Positions 19,642 to 30,488 are shown, counted from the stretch's first letter. The stretch: DNA of 40,144 bases from Puniceicoccales bacterium (GCA_031282835.1 JAITCU010000018.1:1-40144); one strand, 5' to 3'. Made by a program: numbers and translations. Notes: generated by a model from the letters alone, not told the origin.

Positions 19642-21039
19642 ATGGCACAGAAATTCAACCATTGTTCATTTTGTGGGCGCCGGCAGGATGTGGTGGATCA
19701 CCTCATCGAGGGTCCTGACGGTATTTTCATCTGCGATGTCTGCGTGGCCATTTGCCATGCGGCCCTATTGGACGGCGATTCCGAAGAGGAGGAAGAACCG
19801 GCCAAGCCCACGATTCACTCGAATCGGCGCGGCAAACAAGCAGCAAAAAAATCGAAGGGGCGGGAACTCGAACCAGGAAACGAGAGCGAACCACTTAAAA
19901 TTAAGGAGATTTCGCCGGCCTTCCTCAAACGGACTTTGGATGCTTACGTCGTTGGCCAGGAACAGGCCAAAAAGGCGCTTACCGTCGCCGTCTACAACCA
20001 CTACAAACGCCTTGCCTCCGCGGGAAAAATCCGCATCGAAGAAAGCGCCCACATCCCGCTGGAGCGCCCGGATCTTGCCGAAGTAGAGATTGAAAAGAGC
20101 AATATTTTGCTCATAGGAACAACCGGATCGGGTAAGACTCTTCTGGCGCGCACTTTGGCGCGCGCTCTGGATGTTCCATTTGCCATTGCCGATGCTACCA
20201 CGCTCACCGAAGCGGGTTATGTCGGTGAAGATGTGGAAAACATAGTCCTTCGCCTATTGCAGGCCGCGGATTACGACCTTCCCCGGGCGGAATGTGGTAT
20301 TATCTACGTGGACGAAATCGATAAAATCGCGCGCCGGACGGAAAATGTGTCCATCAGCCGGGATGTCTCTGGTGAAGGGGTGCAGCAAGCGCTTTTGAAA
20401 ATCTTTGAGGGAACGATTTGCAACGTTCCCCCAAAAGGCGGGCGCAAACACCCGGAGCAGGAGTACGTCCGCGTGAATACGGAGAATATTCTGTTCATTT
20501 GCGGTGGTGCATTTGTAGACTTGGAAAAAATCATTAATGCGCGCACGGGGGTTAAGGTCCTCGGCTTTGATGCCACTGGGGAAAATGCCAAACGAGCGCG
20601 AAATGATGATGCGGGTACCGTGCTAAAGCTTGTTCAGCCGGAGGACCTTGTCAAATATGGGCTCATCCCAGAGTTCGTGGGGCGACTTCCAGTCGTTTCC
20701 CACCTCGAGGCGCTAACTGAGGAGGATCTCATTCATATCCTAACCCGTCCCAAGAATGCGATTCTCAAGCAGTATGAGCGGCTCCTCGCCATGGATGGCG
20801 TAGAGTTTATCGTAGCGGACGAGGCCATTCAGGCAATCGCCGCCAAGGCGCACAAAATGGAAACGGGCGCCCGTGCATTGCGGTCTATTTTGGAAAAAGC
20901 CATGCTCGACGTTTCCTTCGAAATCCCCCAGCGCGCAGATGTCAGGAAAGTCGTTATAACTAAGGACACCATTGAGCGCAATGCCCCCCCGACCTACTAC
21001 GGTCCCGGTGAAAATGCCATCTCCCTTGCCATTGGATAA
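19642..21039 (+). CDS. clpX: ATP-dependent Clp protease ATP-binding subunit
   Basis: [27 protein letters not shown] zinc finger, [40 protein letters not shown]. Confidence 0.97.
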   Translation: MAQKFNHCSFCGRRQDVVDHLIEGPDGIFICDVCVAICHAALLDGDSEEEEEPAKPTIHSNRRGKQAAKKSKGRELEPGNESEPLKIKEISPAFLKRTLDAYVVGQEQAKKALTVAVYNHYKRLASAGKIRIEESAHIPLERPDLAEVEIEKSNILLIGTTGSGKTLLARTLARALDVPFAIADATTLTEAGYVGEDVENIVLRLLQAADYDLPRAECGIIYVDEIDKIARRTENVSISRDVSGEGVQQALLKIFEGTICNVPPKGGRKHPEQEYVRVNTENILFICGGAFVDLEKIINARTGVKVLGFDATGENAKRARNDDAGTVLKLVQPEDLVKYGLIPEFVGRLPVVSHLEALTEEDLIHILTRPKNAILKQYERLLAMDGVEFIVADEAIQAIAAKAHKMETGARALRSILEKAMLDVSFEIPQRADVRKVVITKDTIERNAPPTYYGPGENAISLAIG

Positions 21040-21318
21040 GGCTTTCATGGCTAGTCCGTGCGATACCTTGCACATAACTAGCCACTGCCAGGCTTTTTCC
21101 AAGCAAGAGCTTTACAATTCGCATGTTAATATGTCTGTCAAAGATCAGATGCTACTTTTCACCACCTGATCAGGTGATAGGAAGCAGCAAAAGGCTCTTG
21201 CTGTGGAACCGTTAAACACATGCCCGAACTAAGAAACACGGCGTACGTCCTTACCATCTCCGTCACGCCGCCCCTTCCTCGAGAATAACACCGCTACGCC
21301 CGAGGTATCCGCAATATA

Positions 21319-21845
21319 TATCTAAGGCTGCCAAGCCCCCAAAAGGAGCTTCAGCAAAAACCTTCCCCAATTTGGGGTTTGTAAGACGCATCTCGTGGAC
21401 CTTTCTAAAATTTTTACAAAGAAAGTCAAGCCGGTTTTACGGAAAAGTTTCACAATCCGCTGAAAAAGTCAAATCCCTTACCCCGATGGGAAAAGTCTAA
21501 AAACCCAGGTTTATGGCCGCCATAGCTACCCCGATTACCGCTTTGGCAGCGGCCCAGGTGCGAAATCTGGAAAAATCCTTACCGACTAAACTTTTTAATT
21601 TTTGATTAAGATTTTCGATTCGGAACCGATTTTTCAGCAGTTGTTTTTCGTTTTTTGTGTTCTGTCTTTTCATATTTTTTCGCGCTTTCGCGATGAATTT
21701 AAGGTGATGTTTTCTCATACGCTCGGCTTTCTCGCTGGAAACATAGCCACTGTCTCCAATGACGCGTCTGGAGCAGCTTTTAAATAGTTCTGCGAGGTAA
21801 TTTGCATCATGCGCCGCTGCCGGAATAGGCGCATTTGCGAAAATT
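21319..21845 (-). mobile_element. IS remnant with degenerate DDE transposase 3' half
   Basis: Minus frame ..AHDANYLAELFKSCSRRVIGDSGYVSSEKAERMRKHHLKFIAKARKNMKRQNTKNEKQLLKNRFRIENLNQKLKSLVGKDFSRFRTWAAAKAVIGVAMAAINLGF; same family as the fragments at 1-290 and 3095-3400. Confidence 0.8.
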
Positions 21846-22099
21846 TCTTAACAATTCACGTTTTTCGTGCGACAGGTTCGGCAGGGCGTCGCAAGTGCTT
21901 TCCTGGGCAGGCAAATTTATGTCGCAGATGCGGGGCCTTCCCAACCGATTGCGGTTTTAAGGAGTAATTTTCGGGCGCACGAAAATCTTTCATTGTGGCC
22001 ACTGCGTTGTGATCCGAGGCGTCAAGGGCACCTCTGCCGGTAGCCACTGTTATTTTACACTTGCACGGATATGCCTGCGGCGCGATTTCCCCAGTGAGC

Positions 22100-23218
22100 A
22101 TGGCAATTTTCAAACGAGATGGATGTGTGGCATTGTGGCATGTGCTAATGATTTTGGGTTGTGCCATCCTCTACGGTGGATGGAAGTTGGACGCGACTGA
22201 AAATATTAATGGCATAGTTGCGGTTAAGGATGATTGCTCGGATGTTTTGGTGAAATACGGTGCTCCAGGCATTGACCTGGACACGCCATTTCTCATTGGT
22301 TCTCTTACAAAACAATTCACAGGCATCTTGGCGTTTCAGCACCTGGGCGAGGTGATCGATCGGGACGTGGGTGAACTTTTGGATGAAGAGGAATTCCAGT
22401 CGCTGTTGTCCGATCGGGCGGAATGGGAAAAGAATTCCCTTTGGCCGGAATTGACGCTAAGCCATCTCTCCGGGGTTACGGTAAAACAGCTGTTGCACCA
22501 TCGCTCCAAAATCGATTACTTCACTGGTGAAAGTCTTGACGAATATCGCTACCAAAATCTCAATTTCGACCTGGTCGGGCGAGTTTTGGAAAAACGTACG
22601 GGAAAGACCTACGAAGAGTTGGCTCGGGAGCTATTTCAGGCGGCGGAGATGACCGGCACTTTTTTGGGCACCGATTTTCCAGAGAGAGAGTTTTTAGATA
22701 AATTGAAGAACTCTTTGATCATGGTTAATCGGAGCCCGATGCTCATGAAAAACCCACTCACACGAGGGATGAATGCGTCTGGTGGTATCATTTCCACAGC
22801 TCATGACCTTTTGAAGTGGAACGAATTTCTCGCTGTAAACGGATATTTTGGTAAGCTTTCCGAGTTTATTGCCAACTGCTATGGCAATGAATATTACGGC
22901 TACGGCGTTGTAACAGACGCGAAAAAAAATTGTTTTTTTCACACTGGCGGCCTCTTTTTGGACGACGTCCCCTGCCCCCGCGCGGAGTCGTCGCTGGATG
23001 TGGCTGTCCTGGAAACAGGGGATGGTCACAGTGGTGGGGTTTTATGCGTAAGCTTTTTGCTGTATGACTTGGAAACGAGGTTTTCCGCAGTAGGGTTTGA
23101 TATCATTGGTAATGTTCCCGCGCCCAGATACCAGCTGATGTTCCCCGTAGGCCAGCTAATCATGCGTGAAATTGACGAGAAAATAGGTCAGCTCCTACTG
23201 CGAAGTGTTCTGCCTTGA
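22100..23218 (+). CDS. serine hydrolase / beta-lactamase-family (class C-like) protein
   Basis: N-terminal hydrophobic segment; SxxK in GSLTKQFTGILAFQHLGE; YQNLNFDLVGRVLEKRTGKTYEELARE; NASGGIISTAHDLLKWNEFL. Confidence 0.85.
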   Translation: MAIFKRDGCVALWHVLMILGCAILYGGWKLDATENINGIVAVKDDCSDVLVKYGAPGIDLDTPFLIGSLTKQFTGILAFQHLGEVIDRDVGELLDEEEFQSLLSDRAEWEKNSLWPELTLSHLSGVTVKQLLHHRSKIDYFTGESLDEYRYQNLNFDLVGRVLEKRTGKTYEELARELFQAAEMTGTFLGTDFPEREFLDKLKNSLIMVNRSPMLMKNPLTRGMNASGGIISTAHDLLKWNEFLAVNGYFGKLSEFIANCYGNEYYGYGVVTDAKKNCFFHTGGLFLDDVPCPRAESSLDVAVLETGDGHSGGVLCVSFLLYDLETRFSAVGFDIIGNVPAPRYQLMFPVGQLIMREIDEKIGQLLLRSVLP

Positions 23219-23642
23219 TGTTGGCAACGAATTTGGGCCGTTTTCCGCGAAAATTGTGAAACACTGTCCTTTTTCGGTGGAAACTTCGACGATTAGGCGG
23301 GGCCCGGCGAAATAAAAATTCTTTGCGGGCACGAAACGGTGCAAGTTGATCCCTGGGCGCTACTTTGCTGCAACCGTGTACAGCCAAGCGAGTTAGGCCG
23401 AATAAGGCAACGCTCCAGATAAGGCCGGCGTGCAGACGGTCTCCCTGGTTACTCATCGCAATTCCTTCGTCTGCATCCTCGCTGCGTGCAAACTTAAATG
23501 CCCATTGGCACGCCGCTGCAAATTTTCATGCCACCCTGATAAAAAACCAGAAAAATTGCGCCTTTTCTGTCGCCTTGGGACACACAACTTCTAATTTGAA
23601 AAAACTCGCCATGGGAGCGATTATTTGGTCACATGAACGCGT

Positions 23643-25412
23643 GTGGCAGGAGCTGGCAATAACGTACTAGGCGGCCGTCGATGGCGGATGATTTTTGTAC
23701 TGGCTGCCGTCGCCCTTGTATTTGGCGCCATTACCTGTCGGCTTACCTATCTAATGCGCCCCTGGAAAGACTTGTGGAGTATCACTGGCGGGCGAAGCCG
23801 CGCATTTTTTGATGTTATTCCGGCCTGGCGTGGGAATATTTACGACCGTAATGGCATGCCGCTGGCGGTCAGCGTGCCTGTTTGGGAAATTGGTGTGGAT
23901 CCAAAACTTGTTCCCATTGGAGGACGGGCTCAATTTTTCCGTGTCCTCGGCGAATACCTTCAAATGGATGTCGGAGAATTGGAGAAAAAAATTGGCGAAC
24001 GTCTGCGCCAAAATCCCCGCCTGCGATGGATCTCACTGGCGGAGAATGTCTCGGAAAATGTCCATGCGGCCATCAGTAAGCACAAATTGCCTGGGGTTCA
24101 TGGCCGGCGTACTTTCCGGCGCATTTATCCGCAGGGTATGAGCGCTTGTCACGTGGTCGGGTTTTTCAATGCTGAAAATGCGGGTGGATGTGGCGTGGAA
24201 AAATTTGCCGATTTTTTCCTCCGCGGCCAGGATGGATGGGTTATTTCGGAAAAAGACGGTCGGCGCCAGGAACTGGTCCAGTATCGGTTGCGCAATGTTC
24301 CTCCTGTGGATGGGTTTGATGTACGATTGACCATTGATGGGGCTATTCAAAAAATGGCGGAGCGGGAACTGGCAGCCATCGAGGAGAACTTTCACCCCCA
24401 ATTCGCCACTATCATCATTTCCGAGGCACCGACGGGTAAACTACTGGCGCTTGCCTGTATCCCCAATTATGACCCGAATCATTTCAATAAAGCGCCACTG
24501 GAGGCCATGCGTAATCGCGCCGTTGCCGACATTTACGAGCCTGGGTCCGTTTTCAAAATCGTCCCCGTGAGCGGTGGCCTGGAAGATGGCATCGTCACGC
24601 CAAAGACCCGTATCGATTGCTCTATGCCGACGTGCGAATTTAACGGGAAAAAATATTCCCTACCCAAAGATCATTCGGAATTGGGGGAGTTGTCCTTGGT
24701 TGACGTTTTGCGCAAGTCAAGCAACCGTGGAGTGGCGCAAATTGCTGTCCATTCAGGGGCCGACCGATTTCATGCGCATGCACTGGCGTTCGGCTTTGGA
24801 GAAAAATCTGGATATGGTTTTGATGGGGATTCGCCAGGACTCCTCAAACCTCCCGCGCAATGGGATGGACTAACGATCACGCGCATGCCCATGGGGCATG
24901 CCATCGGCGTCACACCTATCCAGATGCACTTGGCCATGGGCGTTTTGGCGTCCGAGGGCTACTTGTTTTCACCGCAAATCATTGGAGAAATTCTTCCCCG
25001 TGGGACAGACGGTGTGGGCATGCGCGGGATCCGCGGTCAACTCGTTATCCGTCGCCAAGTCCTGAATCGGCGAACGGTGCGGCAGATGCGAACCATGCTG
25101 GTCCGGGCAAATGACGCTCGGGATCCGCCATTTCTTACTGCCTACAAAACAGGAACGTCACAAAAACTTGCCAATGGGCGCTACGTTCATGATCGGCACA
25201 TTGCGTCCTGCTCAGGATTCTTTCCGGCTAATAATCCAAGGTATCTTATAACTATCGTTATTGACAGCCCGCTCTGCCCTGGCATCGCCTGGGGGGAGCG
25301 TTATGCCAAACCTTCCTTGTTCCGCGTCGCCAGAGAATTGACTGGATATACGCAGCGGATGTTTTATGAAAATCTCTCTGGGGAACCTAGTTCAACGAAG
25401 ACTTCCTTCTGA
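23643..25412 (+). CDS. ftsI: penicillin-binding protein, FtsI/PBP2-type transpeptidase
   Basis: N-terminal TM, RGNIYDRNGMPLAVS, EPGSVFKI (SxxK), KSSNRG (SxN), YKTGTSQK (KTG). Confidence 0.9.
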   Translation: MAGAGNNVLGGRRWRMIFVLAAVALVFGAITCRLTYLMRPWKDLWSITGGRSRAFFDVIPAWRGNIYDRNGMPLAVSVPVWEIGVDPKLVPIGGRAQFFRVLGEYLQMDVGELEKKIGERLRQNPRLRWISLAENVSENVHAAISKHKLPGVHGRRTFRRIYPQGMSACHVVGFFNAENAGGCGVEKFADFFLRGQDGWVISEKDGRRQELVQYRLRNVPPVDGFDVRLTIDGAIQKMAERELAAIEENFHPQFATIIISEAPTGKLLALACIPNYDPNHFNKAPLEAMRNRAVADIYEPGSVFKIVPVSGGLEDGIVTPKTRIDCSMPTCEFNGKKYSLPKDHSELGELSLVDVLRKSSNRGVAQIAVHSGADRFHAHALAFGFGEKSGYGFDGDSPGLLKPPAQWDGLTITRMPMGHAIGVTPIQMHLAMGVLASEGYLFSPQIIGEILPRGTDGVGMRGIRGQLVIRRQVLNRRTVRQMRTMLVRANDARDPPFLTAYKTGTSQKLANGRYVHDRHIASCSGFFPANNPRYLITIVIDSPLCPGIAWGERYAKPSLFRVARELTGYTQRMFYENLSGEPSSTKTSF

Positions 25413-25460
25413 CGGGAAAACACTTGCTGAAAAACAAAAAATGCATTCCCCTCGAGTCTT

Positions 25461-25546
25461 GCCTGGGTGGCGGAATGGTAGACGCAGAGGACTTAAAATC
25501 CTCTGACTGTAGGGTCGTAGGGGTTCGAGTCCCCTCCTAGGCACCA
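25461..25546 (+). tRNA. tRNA-Leu (anticodon TAA), encoded CCA
   Basis: gcctggg..cctaggc acceptor, anticodon arm gagga-cttaaaa-tcctc, variable arm, ggttcgagtcc T-arm, 3' ACCA. Confidence 0.95.
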
Positions 25547-25553
25547 GGATTTA

Positions 25554-26244
25554 GAGGCTGTCGTCAAATGCCCTCCACTATCAGTGTGAAGCAGCGGATG
25601 TGTACCGCTGCGGGAAAGGACGATATGTTTTTACAGTAGCGTGTTGCGATACACGCGCCATTTCTGGAAGTGGAGAAAGAAATTTTCAATTCGGTGCCGC
25701 TTTTTGTGGAGCCCTTTGTCGTACGCCCGCTGTATTTTACGATTTTTTTTTAGGCGGAATCACGGGAATAATGTCACTTCCTCCAAGTATTTCGTTGGTT
25801 TCACAATTCAGAGTTTTGCAACTCGCATCATTATCTGATTGTCGCCGCGGACACTCGTAGCATTGGGATCGACTTTGATGCATGCGGAATCGATCATAAA
25901 CTACTCCAAATCAGCCATTTCCGTAAATTTCAGATGAATTTTTTCCCAGACGCCTGCATCCTGCCATCGGCAAAAACGCCTGTGCGTGTTTTTCCCATCC
26001 CCATAGCAAGGTGGTAGATCCCGCCATGGTGCGCCAGTTCGATGAATCCACCGGACGGCTATTAATGAATCGCCGATTATCTTCGGCTGGGCAGCGGCAA
26101 ATCCCGCGTCGACCTAGAAGTAGCGGTTCTAATTTTTCCCAAGCCGCATCTGAAATATCATGCCGATGTGAGCCTTTGTCTGCCACGGTCCACCGTTAAC
26201 GCTGCAAAGGTTGGGGTGTCAAGGACTTATTTGACGACGCCATC
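25554..26244 (-). mobile_element. IS5-family (IS427-like) copy A, transposase frame-disrupted
   Basis: Ends GAGGCTGTCGTCAAAT (25554) and ATTTGACGACGCCATC (26244) form terminal inverted repeats. Minus frames HRHDISDAAWEKLEPLLLGRRG..DNRRFIN / GAPWRDLPPCYGDGK / HRIENFFLHFQKWRV. Confidence 0.85.
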
Positions 26245-26296
26245 TAGCAAAAACGCGTTGACTCTGCCGGGTGTGTATACCAAGTTGACCTTCGGC

Positions 26297-26372
<76 letters not shown>

Positions 26373-26384
26373 TTATTGGCGCGG

Positions 26385-26943
26385 CTTTCGAGCCGACGGC
26401 GAAAAATTGTAATTTTCAAGACCCCTCCCAGACCCAGAAACGTCTCATCAAAATCCTTTCTGATCGGAACCCCATTTTTATCTATGCCGACATGCAATTT
26501 GGTAATGAGCCCCCTTTTGTGCGGCTCATTATATCTGATTGTCGCCGCGAACATCCGTAGCATTGGATGGACTTTGATGCATGCGGAATCGATCATAAAC
26601 TACTCCAAATCAGCCACTTCCGCGAATTTCAGATGAATTTTTTTCCAGACGCCTGCATCCCGCCATCGGCAAAAACGCCTGTGCGTATTTTTCTAATCCC
26701 CATAGCAAAATGGTAAATCTCGCCATGGTGCGCCAGTTCGATGAATCCACCGGACGGCTATTAATGAATCGCCGATTATCTTCGGCTGGGCAGCGGCAAA
26801 TCCCGCGTCGGCCTAGCAGTAGCGGTTCTAATTTTTCCCAAGCCGCATCTGAAATATCATGCCGATGTAAGCCTTTGTTTGCCATGTTCCACCGCTAACG
26901 CTGCAAAGTTTGGGGCGTCAAGGACTTATTTGACGACACCCTC
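26385..26943 (-). mobile_element. IS5-family (IS427-like) copy B, 3'-truncated next to tRNA-Phe
   Basis: 26529-26943 nearly identical to 25832-26244; ends ATTTGACGACACCCTC then TAG as in copy A. Minus frame NEPHKRGLITKLHVGIDKNGVPIRK is transposase-like. Confidence 0.8.
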
Positions 26944-27049
26944 TAGCCAATAGCCATTGCGATTATTTGGGAAGACGGGGTTGTCGTTCTCTCCTCACCG
27001 GGATCCTTCCTCTGCAGGTAGGCAGGCCAGAAGCCGCGAAAGAGGCCCC

Positions 27050-27709
27050 CTAGCGGTAGGTCAGGACGAGGCCTTCGATGAGTTTGGACCAACCGTCGAC
27101 AAGAACGAAGAGCATGAGCTTGAATGGCAGGGAAATGGTCATGGGGGACATCATCATCATGCCCAGCGCCATGAGGATGTTAGACACCACGATATCCACG
27201 GTGATAAATGGCAAAAAGAGGAGCACGCCGATTTGAAATGCGGAGGTCAACTCGCTGACGGTAAATGCGGGGACGAGGATTAGGAAATCGTTTGCACTCA
27301 TTTTGACGGCATCTTCCGGTGGCCAGATGCGCCGGGCCATTTGAAGGAAAAATGTGCGGTCATTGACAGTGGTGTGACGGTAGAGGAATTGTTTTAGTGG
27401 CTCGCCCACGCTTCCAATAAACTGCGGCAGTTCCTGCATGTTTTGCAGGGAAAAGTTAGACTCCAGGGCAATGGTGGCCGTCTTCTTGGCAACCGGGGCC
27501 ATGATGTACAGGGTGACGATAAGCGCCAACCCGTTCAGCACCAAATTGGGCGGGATCTGCTGGGTTCCCAGTGCGTTACGCACGAGGCCTAAAACGATCA
27601 CCAGTTTAACAAACGAAGTAACCATTAGGAGGAAAAACGGTGCCACCCCGAGGAGTGTCAGAACCAGGATGACCGTGATGGGGTCATAGGTGAAGAAGGA
27701 CGTACCCAC
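27050..27709 (-). CDS. sctR: type III secretion export apparatus protein SctR (YscR/FliP family)
   Basis: PFFLLMVTSFVKLVIVLGLVRNALGTQQIPPNLVLNGLALIVTLYIMAPV; ILVPAFTVSELTSAFQIGVLLFLPFITVDIVVSNILMALGMMMMSP. Confidence 0.96.
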   Translation of the reverse strand: MGTSFFTYDPITVILVLTLLGVAPFFLLMVTSFVKLVIVLGLVRNALGTQQIPPNLVLNGLALIVTLYIMAPVAKKTATIALESNFSLQNMQELPQFIGSVGEPLKQFLYRHTTVNDRTFFLQMARRIWPPEDAVKMSANDFLILVPAFTVSELTSAFQIGVLLFLPFITVDIVVSNILMALGMMMMSPMTISLPFKLMLFVLVDGWSKLIEGLVLTYR

Positions 27710-27725
27710 AGTCGTTCCCCCAAAA

Positions 27726-28424
27726 TTACTGCGCCACCGCGTTCACAGAGCTTCCGCGTAACTCTTCGATCTGCACACCCAAGCGGCCTTCCACTTTCAC
27801 CAGGCGGCCACGGCCGATCAGATGTCCGTTTGCGCGGATGTTCACCACTTCGTCCACGGGCCGGTCGGTTGTGAGTGTGTAACCCTCTTTCATCCCCTCC
27901 AATTCCTTCAGAGTCAATATCACGTCCCCCACGTCGAAGGTCAGTTGTACCTCAATCTCTCCCACATTTATCTTCTCCGTCGCCATACGCTGCGAAGCCA
28001 CAAATTGCGCTTCTTTTCGCAATTGTCCCGCTTTTTCTATGATGGGCCGCCCGCCCGCGGCTATCTTTTCTGCGGCCGCTTCCAGCTCGGCCGCTTCCGC
28101 TGGATTCGTTGTTTCCGTATCCTCTGGGAATTCCTCGGCAATTTCTTCTTCCTCCGCGTCCGAGTCACCGGACCCTTCGTTCGCCGCATTTTCCGCAGCC
28201 GGTTCGGCATTTCCCTCGGCATCTTCGGCGGTGGTAGAATCCTCAATCACGCCATCTTCCGCCAGCCCGTCGGACTCCGCTGTTTCCTCCGAAGATTTAT
28301 CTGCGCCTTTGGCAGCGGGTTCTGGCAATTTAGACGCTCCCGGCGTGAAGGATTCCTGCTCTTCGCCGCCATCCGTTTCCGTCGCCTTCTCCTCTGGAAC
28401 AGCATTTTTGGACTTTGAATTCAT
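27726..28424 (-). CDS. sctQ: type III secretion C-ring protein, C-terminal SpoA (FliN/SctQ-C) with acidic N-terminal region
   Basis: C-terminus IEVQLTFDVGDVILTLKELEGMKEGYTLTTDRPVDEVVNIRANGHLIGRGRLVKVEGRLGVQIEEL is a FliN/SpoA domain; N-half Glu/Ala/Pro-rich. Confidence 0.88.
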   Translation of the reverse strand: MNSKSKNAVPEEKATETDGGEEQESFTPGASKLPEPAAKGADKSSEETAESDGLAEDGVIEDSTTAEDAEGNAEPAAENAANEGSGDSDAEEEEIAEEFPEDTETTNPAEAAELEAAAEKIAAGGRPIIEKAGQLRKEAQFVASQRMATEKINVGEIEVQLTFDVGDVILTLKELEGMKEGYTLTTDRPVDEVVNIRANGHLIGRGRLVKVEGRLGVQIEELRGSSVNAVAQ

Positions 28425-28457
28425 GTTCGATGCCTTTGTTTATTACCATTAAAAATT

Positions 28458-29615
28458 CTATGCCGACGTTCCACCAATGCCGGTGATGCTGAGCTTATTA
28501 CCGTTTCCAGTACACGTAAATCCGTAGGGACCTGGGCCAATGAGTCGCGTTTGCTTCGCCTCAACGGCGGCCGAATTATCCAGGAGAATTACATCGCCCA
28601 ATCGCAGGGAGGCAAGGTCCTCACGGGAGATACCCGTTTCGGCGATCCGATTTTCATAGCGGAAGGGAATGGGAAACGTCCGTAGAATGGCCGTTGGTAC
28701 CTGTTGGATAAATTTGCCAATTTCTTCGGCTAGTGACAGATCCATTGTTATCCTGGCGAAAAGCAGCAACCCTACTTCTTTTCCCTCATAGGGGTTGCCA
28801 TCATATACTCGTACGGAGAGGGGAAATTGGGTCCCTGGAGAACTTTGGGGCCCTTCTGCCAATTGCGCGCTCACCTTGGCGGATAGCATGGTCGATAGGC
28901 GGTCCAATAGCGGCGAAAGCAGGGAATTGAGCAGCATCTGCTGCACCGGAGCCGGATATGAATCGATGGAAAATTTGGAAAGCTCCGGCGCAAAAGCGGA
29001 TAGCCCATCCAAACTTTCGAGAAAGACCTGCGCATTTCCCTTACCACAGGAAAGAACAACGGAGATGCGCCCGCCGTTATTTCCCGATAAATCTTGAGCC
29101 AGGTTGACGAAAAATTTTTTATCCTCAAGTTGAAATTTAAAAACGCGGGCAGTGTGAAAAAATAAATTTTCCAGCATGACCATTTGCTGGCTGGCAACCT
29201 TCCCTATGAGCACATCCAACGCGATCGGTGTGCCGAGACGGCCGTACTTACGGTCCAGATCCAACCGATCCACATCGGATAGCAACCGCGGGCAACATGG
29301 CGGCTCATCCGTGGAGCCTGGTTGCGAAGTTTCCGCTCCCAGCCCCTCCATGGCCACCGCCATATTGTCAGAGGCGATGTGATCCAACTCACCCTCCTCT
29401 GAGGGCGATCGCTCCGTTGGCGAGTCCACGGCAACCACATCGTCCGATGCCGCAGCTGATTTAGCACTTCTTCGCGCCGGCGGCTTTTTGGCCAAAAGTG
29501 AGCCCTGGTCGTCTTCCACTCTATTTCGGGCGGTCTTCTTCTGCAAGGTGGCGACCACTCCGCCCGGCACCTCCTCCGGTGTTACCTCACCCTCCTGCTG
29601 ATTCTTCCTAGCCAA
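28458..29615 (-). CDS. SctQ-like N-terminal C-ring protein
   Basis: 385 aa between SctP-like and FliN-like genes. C-terminal TGISREDLASLRLGDVILLDNSAAVEAKQTRLIGPGPYGFTCTGNGNKLSITGIG resembles the first SpoA domain. Confidence 0.7.
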   Translation of the reverse strand: MARKNQQEGEVTPEEVPGGVVATLQKKTARNRVEDDQGSLLAKKPPARRSAKSAAASDDVVAVDSPTERSPSEEGELDHIASDNMAVAMEGLGAETSQPGSTDEPPCCPRLLSDVDRLDLDRKYGRLGTPIALDVLIGKVASQQMVMLENLFFHTARVFKFQLEDKKFFVNLAQDLSGNNGGRISVVLSCGKGNAQVFLESLDGLSAFAPELSKFSIDSYPAPVQQMLLNSLLSPLLDRLSTMLSAKVSAQLAEGPQSSPGTQFPLSVRVYDGNPYEGKEVGLLLFARITMDLSLAEEIGKFIQQVPTAILRTFPIPFRYENRIAETGISREDLASLRLGDVILLDNSAAVEAKQTRLIGPGPYGFTCTGNGNKLSITGIGGTSA

Positions 29616-29676
29616 AACAAATCCCCCAACTGCATTAAGAAGCGAAAGTTACGACCAATCAACGATAAAATTTTCC

Positions 29677-30477
29677 TCAGGCATGCCCAGCGGTACTTTT
29701 TCGCGCAACTCGCCCGTGGCGCCGTACCCGACGCTTCAAAGGATCCGTTTCCTCATCCTCATCATTGCTGGCCAAAAATCCCGCATAGCCCCGGGAGCGG
29801 CCATGGTTAGCGTCGCCCTCCTCCCGCAGGGATGTGCTAATTTTGACCTCCTTGATATCCACCTTCTCCAGGAGCGCCTCACGCAACGTGGCCTGATTGA
29901 GTTTAACCAGCGTCGCCATATCTGAGGTCAACGAAGAAAAGGCAATCCGCAACGTCCCGCCATCGCGGGAAATAGACACATCAGCGCCATCCAACGGGCA
30001 ATCTTTGAGGCAAATGGTAATTTCCTGTTTTTTGTTGAGCGCCGCCTCATGGATGAGCAATGCGTCGACGATTTTCTGTGCCATCTGGCGCACTTCATGG
30101 ACGGGCAAAGGAAGCGGAATGGGGTTCATTTGTATAACATTCGCTTCAACCCCAATAGGATTCACGGCTAATTCCACCAGCCCCTGCTCTTTTATGTCTC
30201 GCTCATCCCCCACGGCCAAATCGCTGGCCGCCTTTTTGCCTCCCACGATTCTATCTGGCTGGATGAGGTCCTCCAAACCATTGTCGGCACAAAACGCCGC
30301 CGCCAACTTGCGTAGTGCCGATCGTTCACCATTCCGGTTAAAGGCATCTTGAAAACGCTTCAGATCCTGCCCCGACACGGACCCTTGCGCAAACGAGCCA
30401 CCCGTCTCCAACCGCTGCTCAACCCCCATGTCTCGATTTGTTTGTGGTTTCTCCACCTGATTGACATATTCCTGCAT
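29677..30477 (-). CDS. SctP/FliK-like needle-length regulator candidate
   Basis: Position after sctO; ITICLKDCPLDGADVSISRDGGTLRIAFSSLTSDMATLVKLNQATLREALLEK resembles a FliK C-terminal pattern. Confidence 0.6.
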   Translation of the reverse strand: MQEYVNQVEKPQTNRDMGVEQRLETGGSFAQGSVSGQDLKRFQDAFNRNGERSALRKLAAAFCADNGLEDLIQPDRIVGGKKAASDLAVGDERDIKEQGLVELAVNPIGVEANVIQMNPIPLPLPVHEVRQMAQKIVDALLIHEAALNKKQEITICLKDCPLDGADVSISRDGGTLRIAFSSLTSDMATLVKLNQATLREALLEKVDIKEVKISTSLREEGDANHGRSRGYAGFLASNDEDEETDPLKRRVRRHGRVARKSTAGHA

Positions 30478-30488
30478 CTTTTTCTCTC

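Noticed and set aside
23160-23456. 98-aa minus ORF between the serine hydrolase and the PBP
   Set aside because: Overlaps the serine hydrolase 3' end, with no recognised motif; insufficient support.
27822-28452. Plus-strand ORFs 27822-28418 and 28039-28452
   Set aside because: Antisense to the low-complexity acidic region of the FliN-like T3SS gene.
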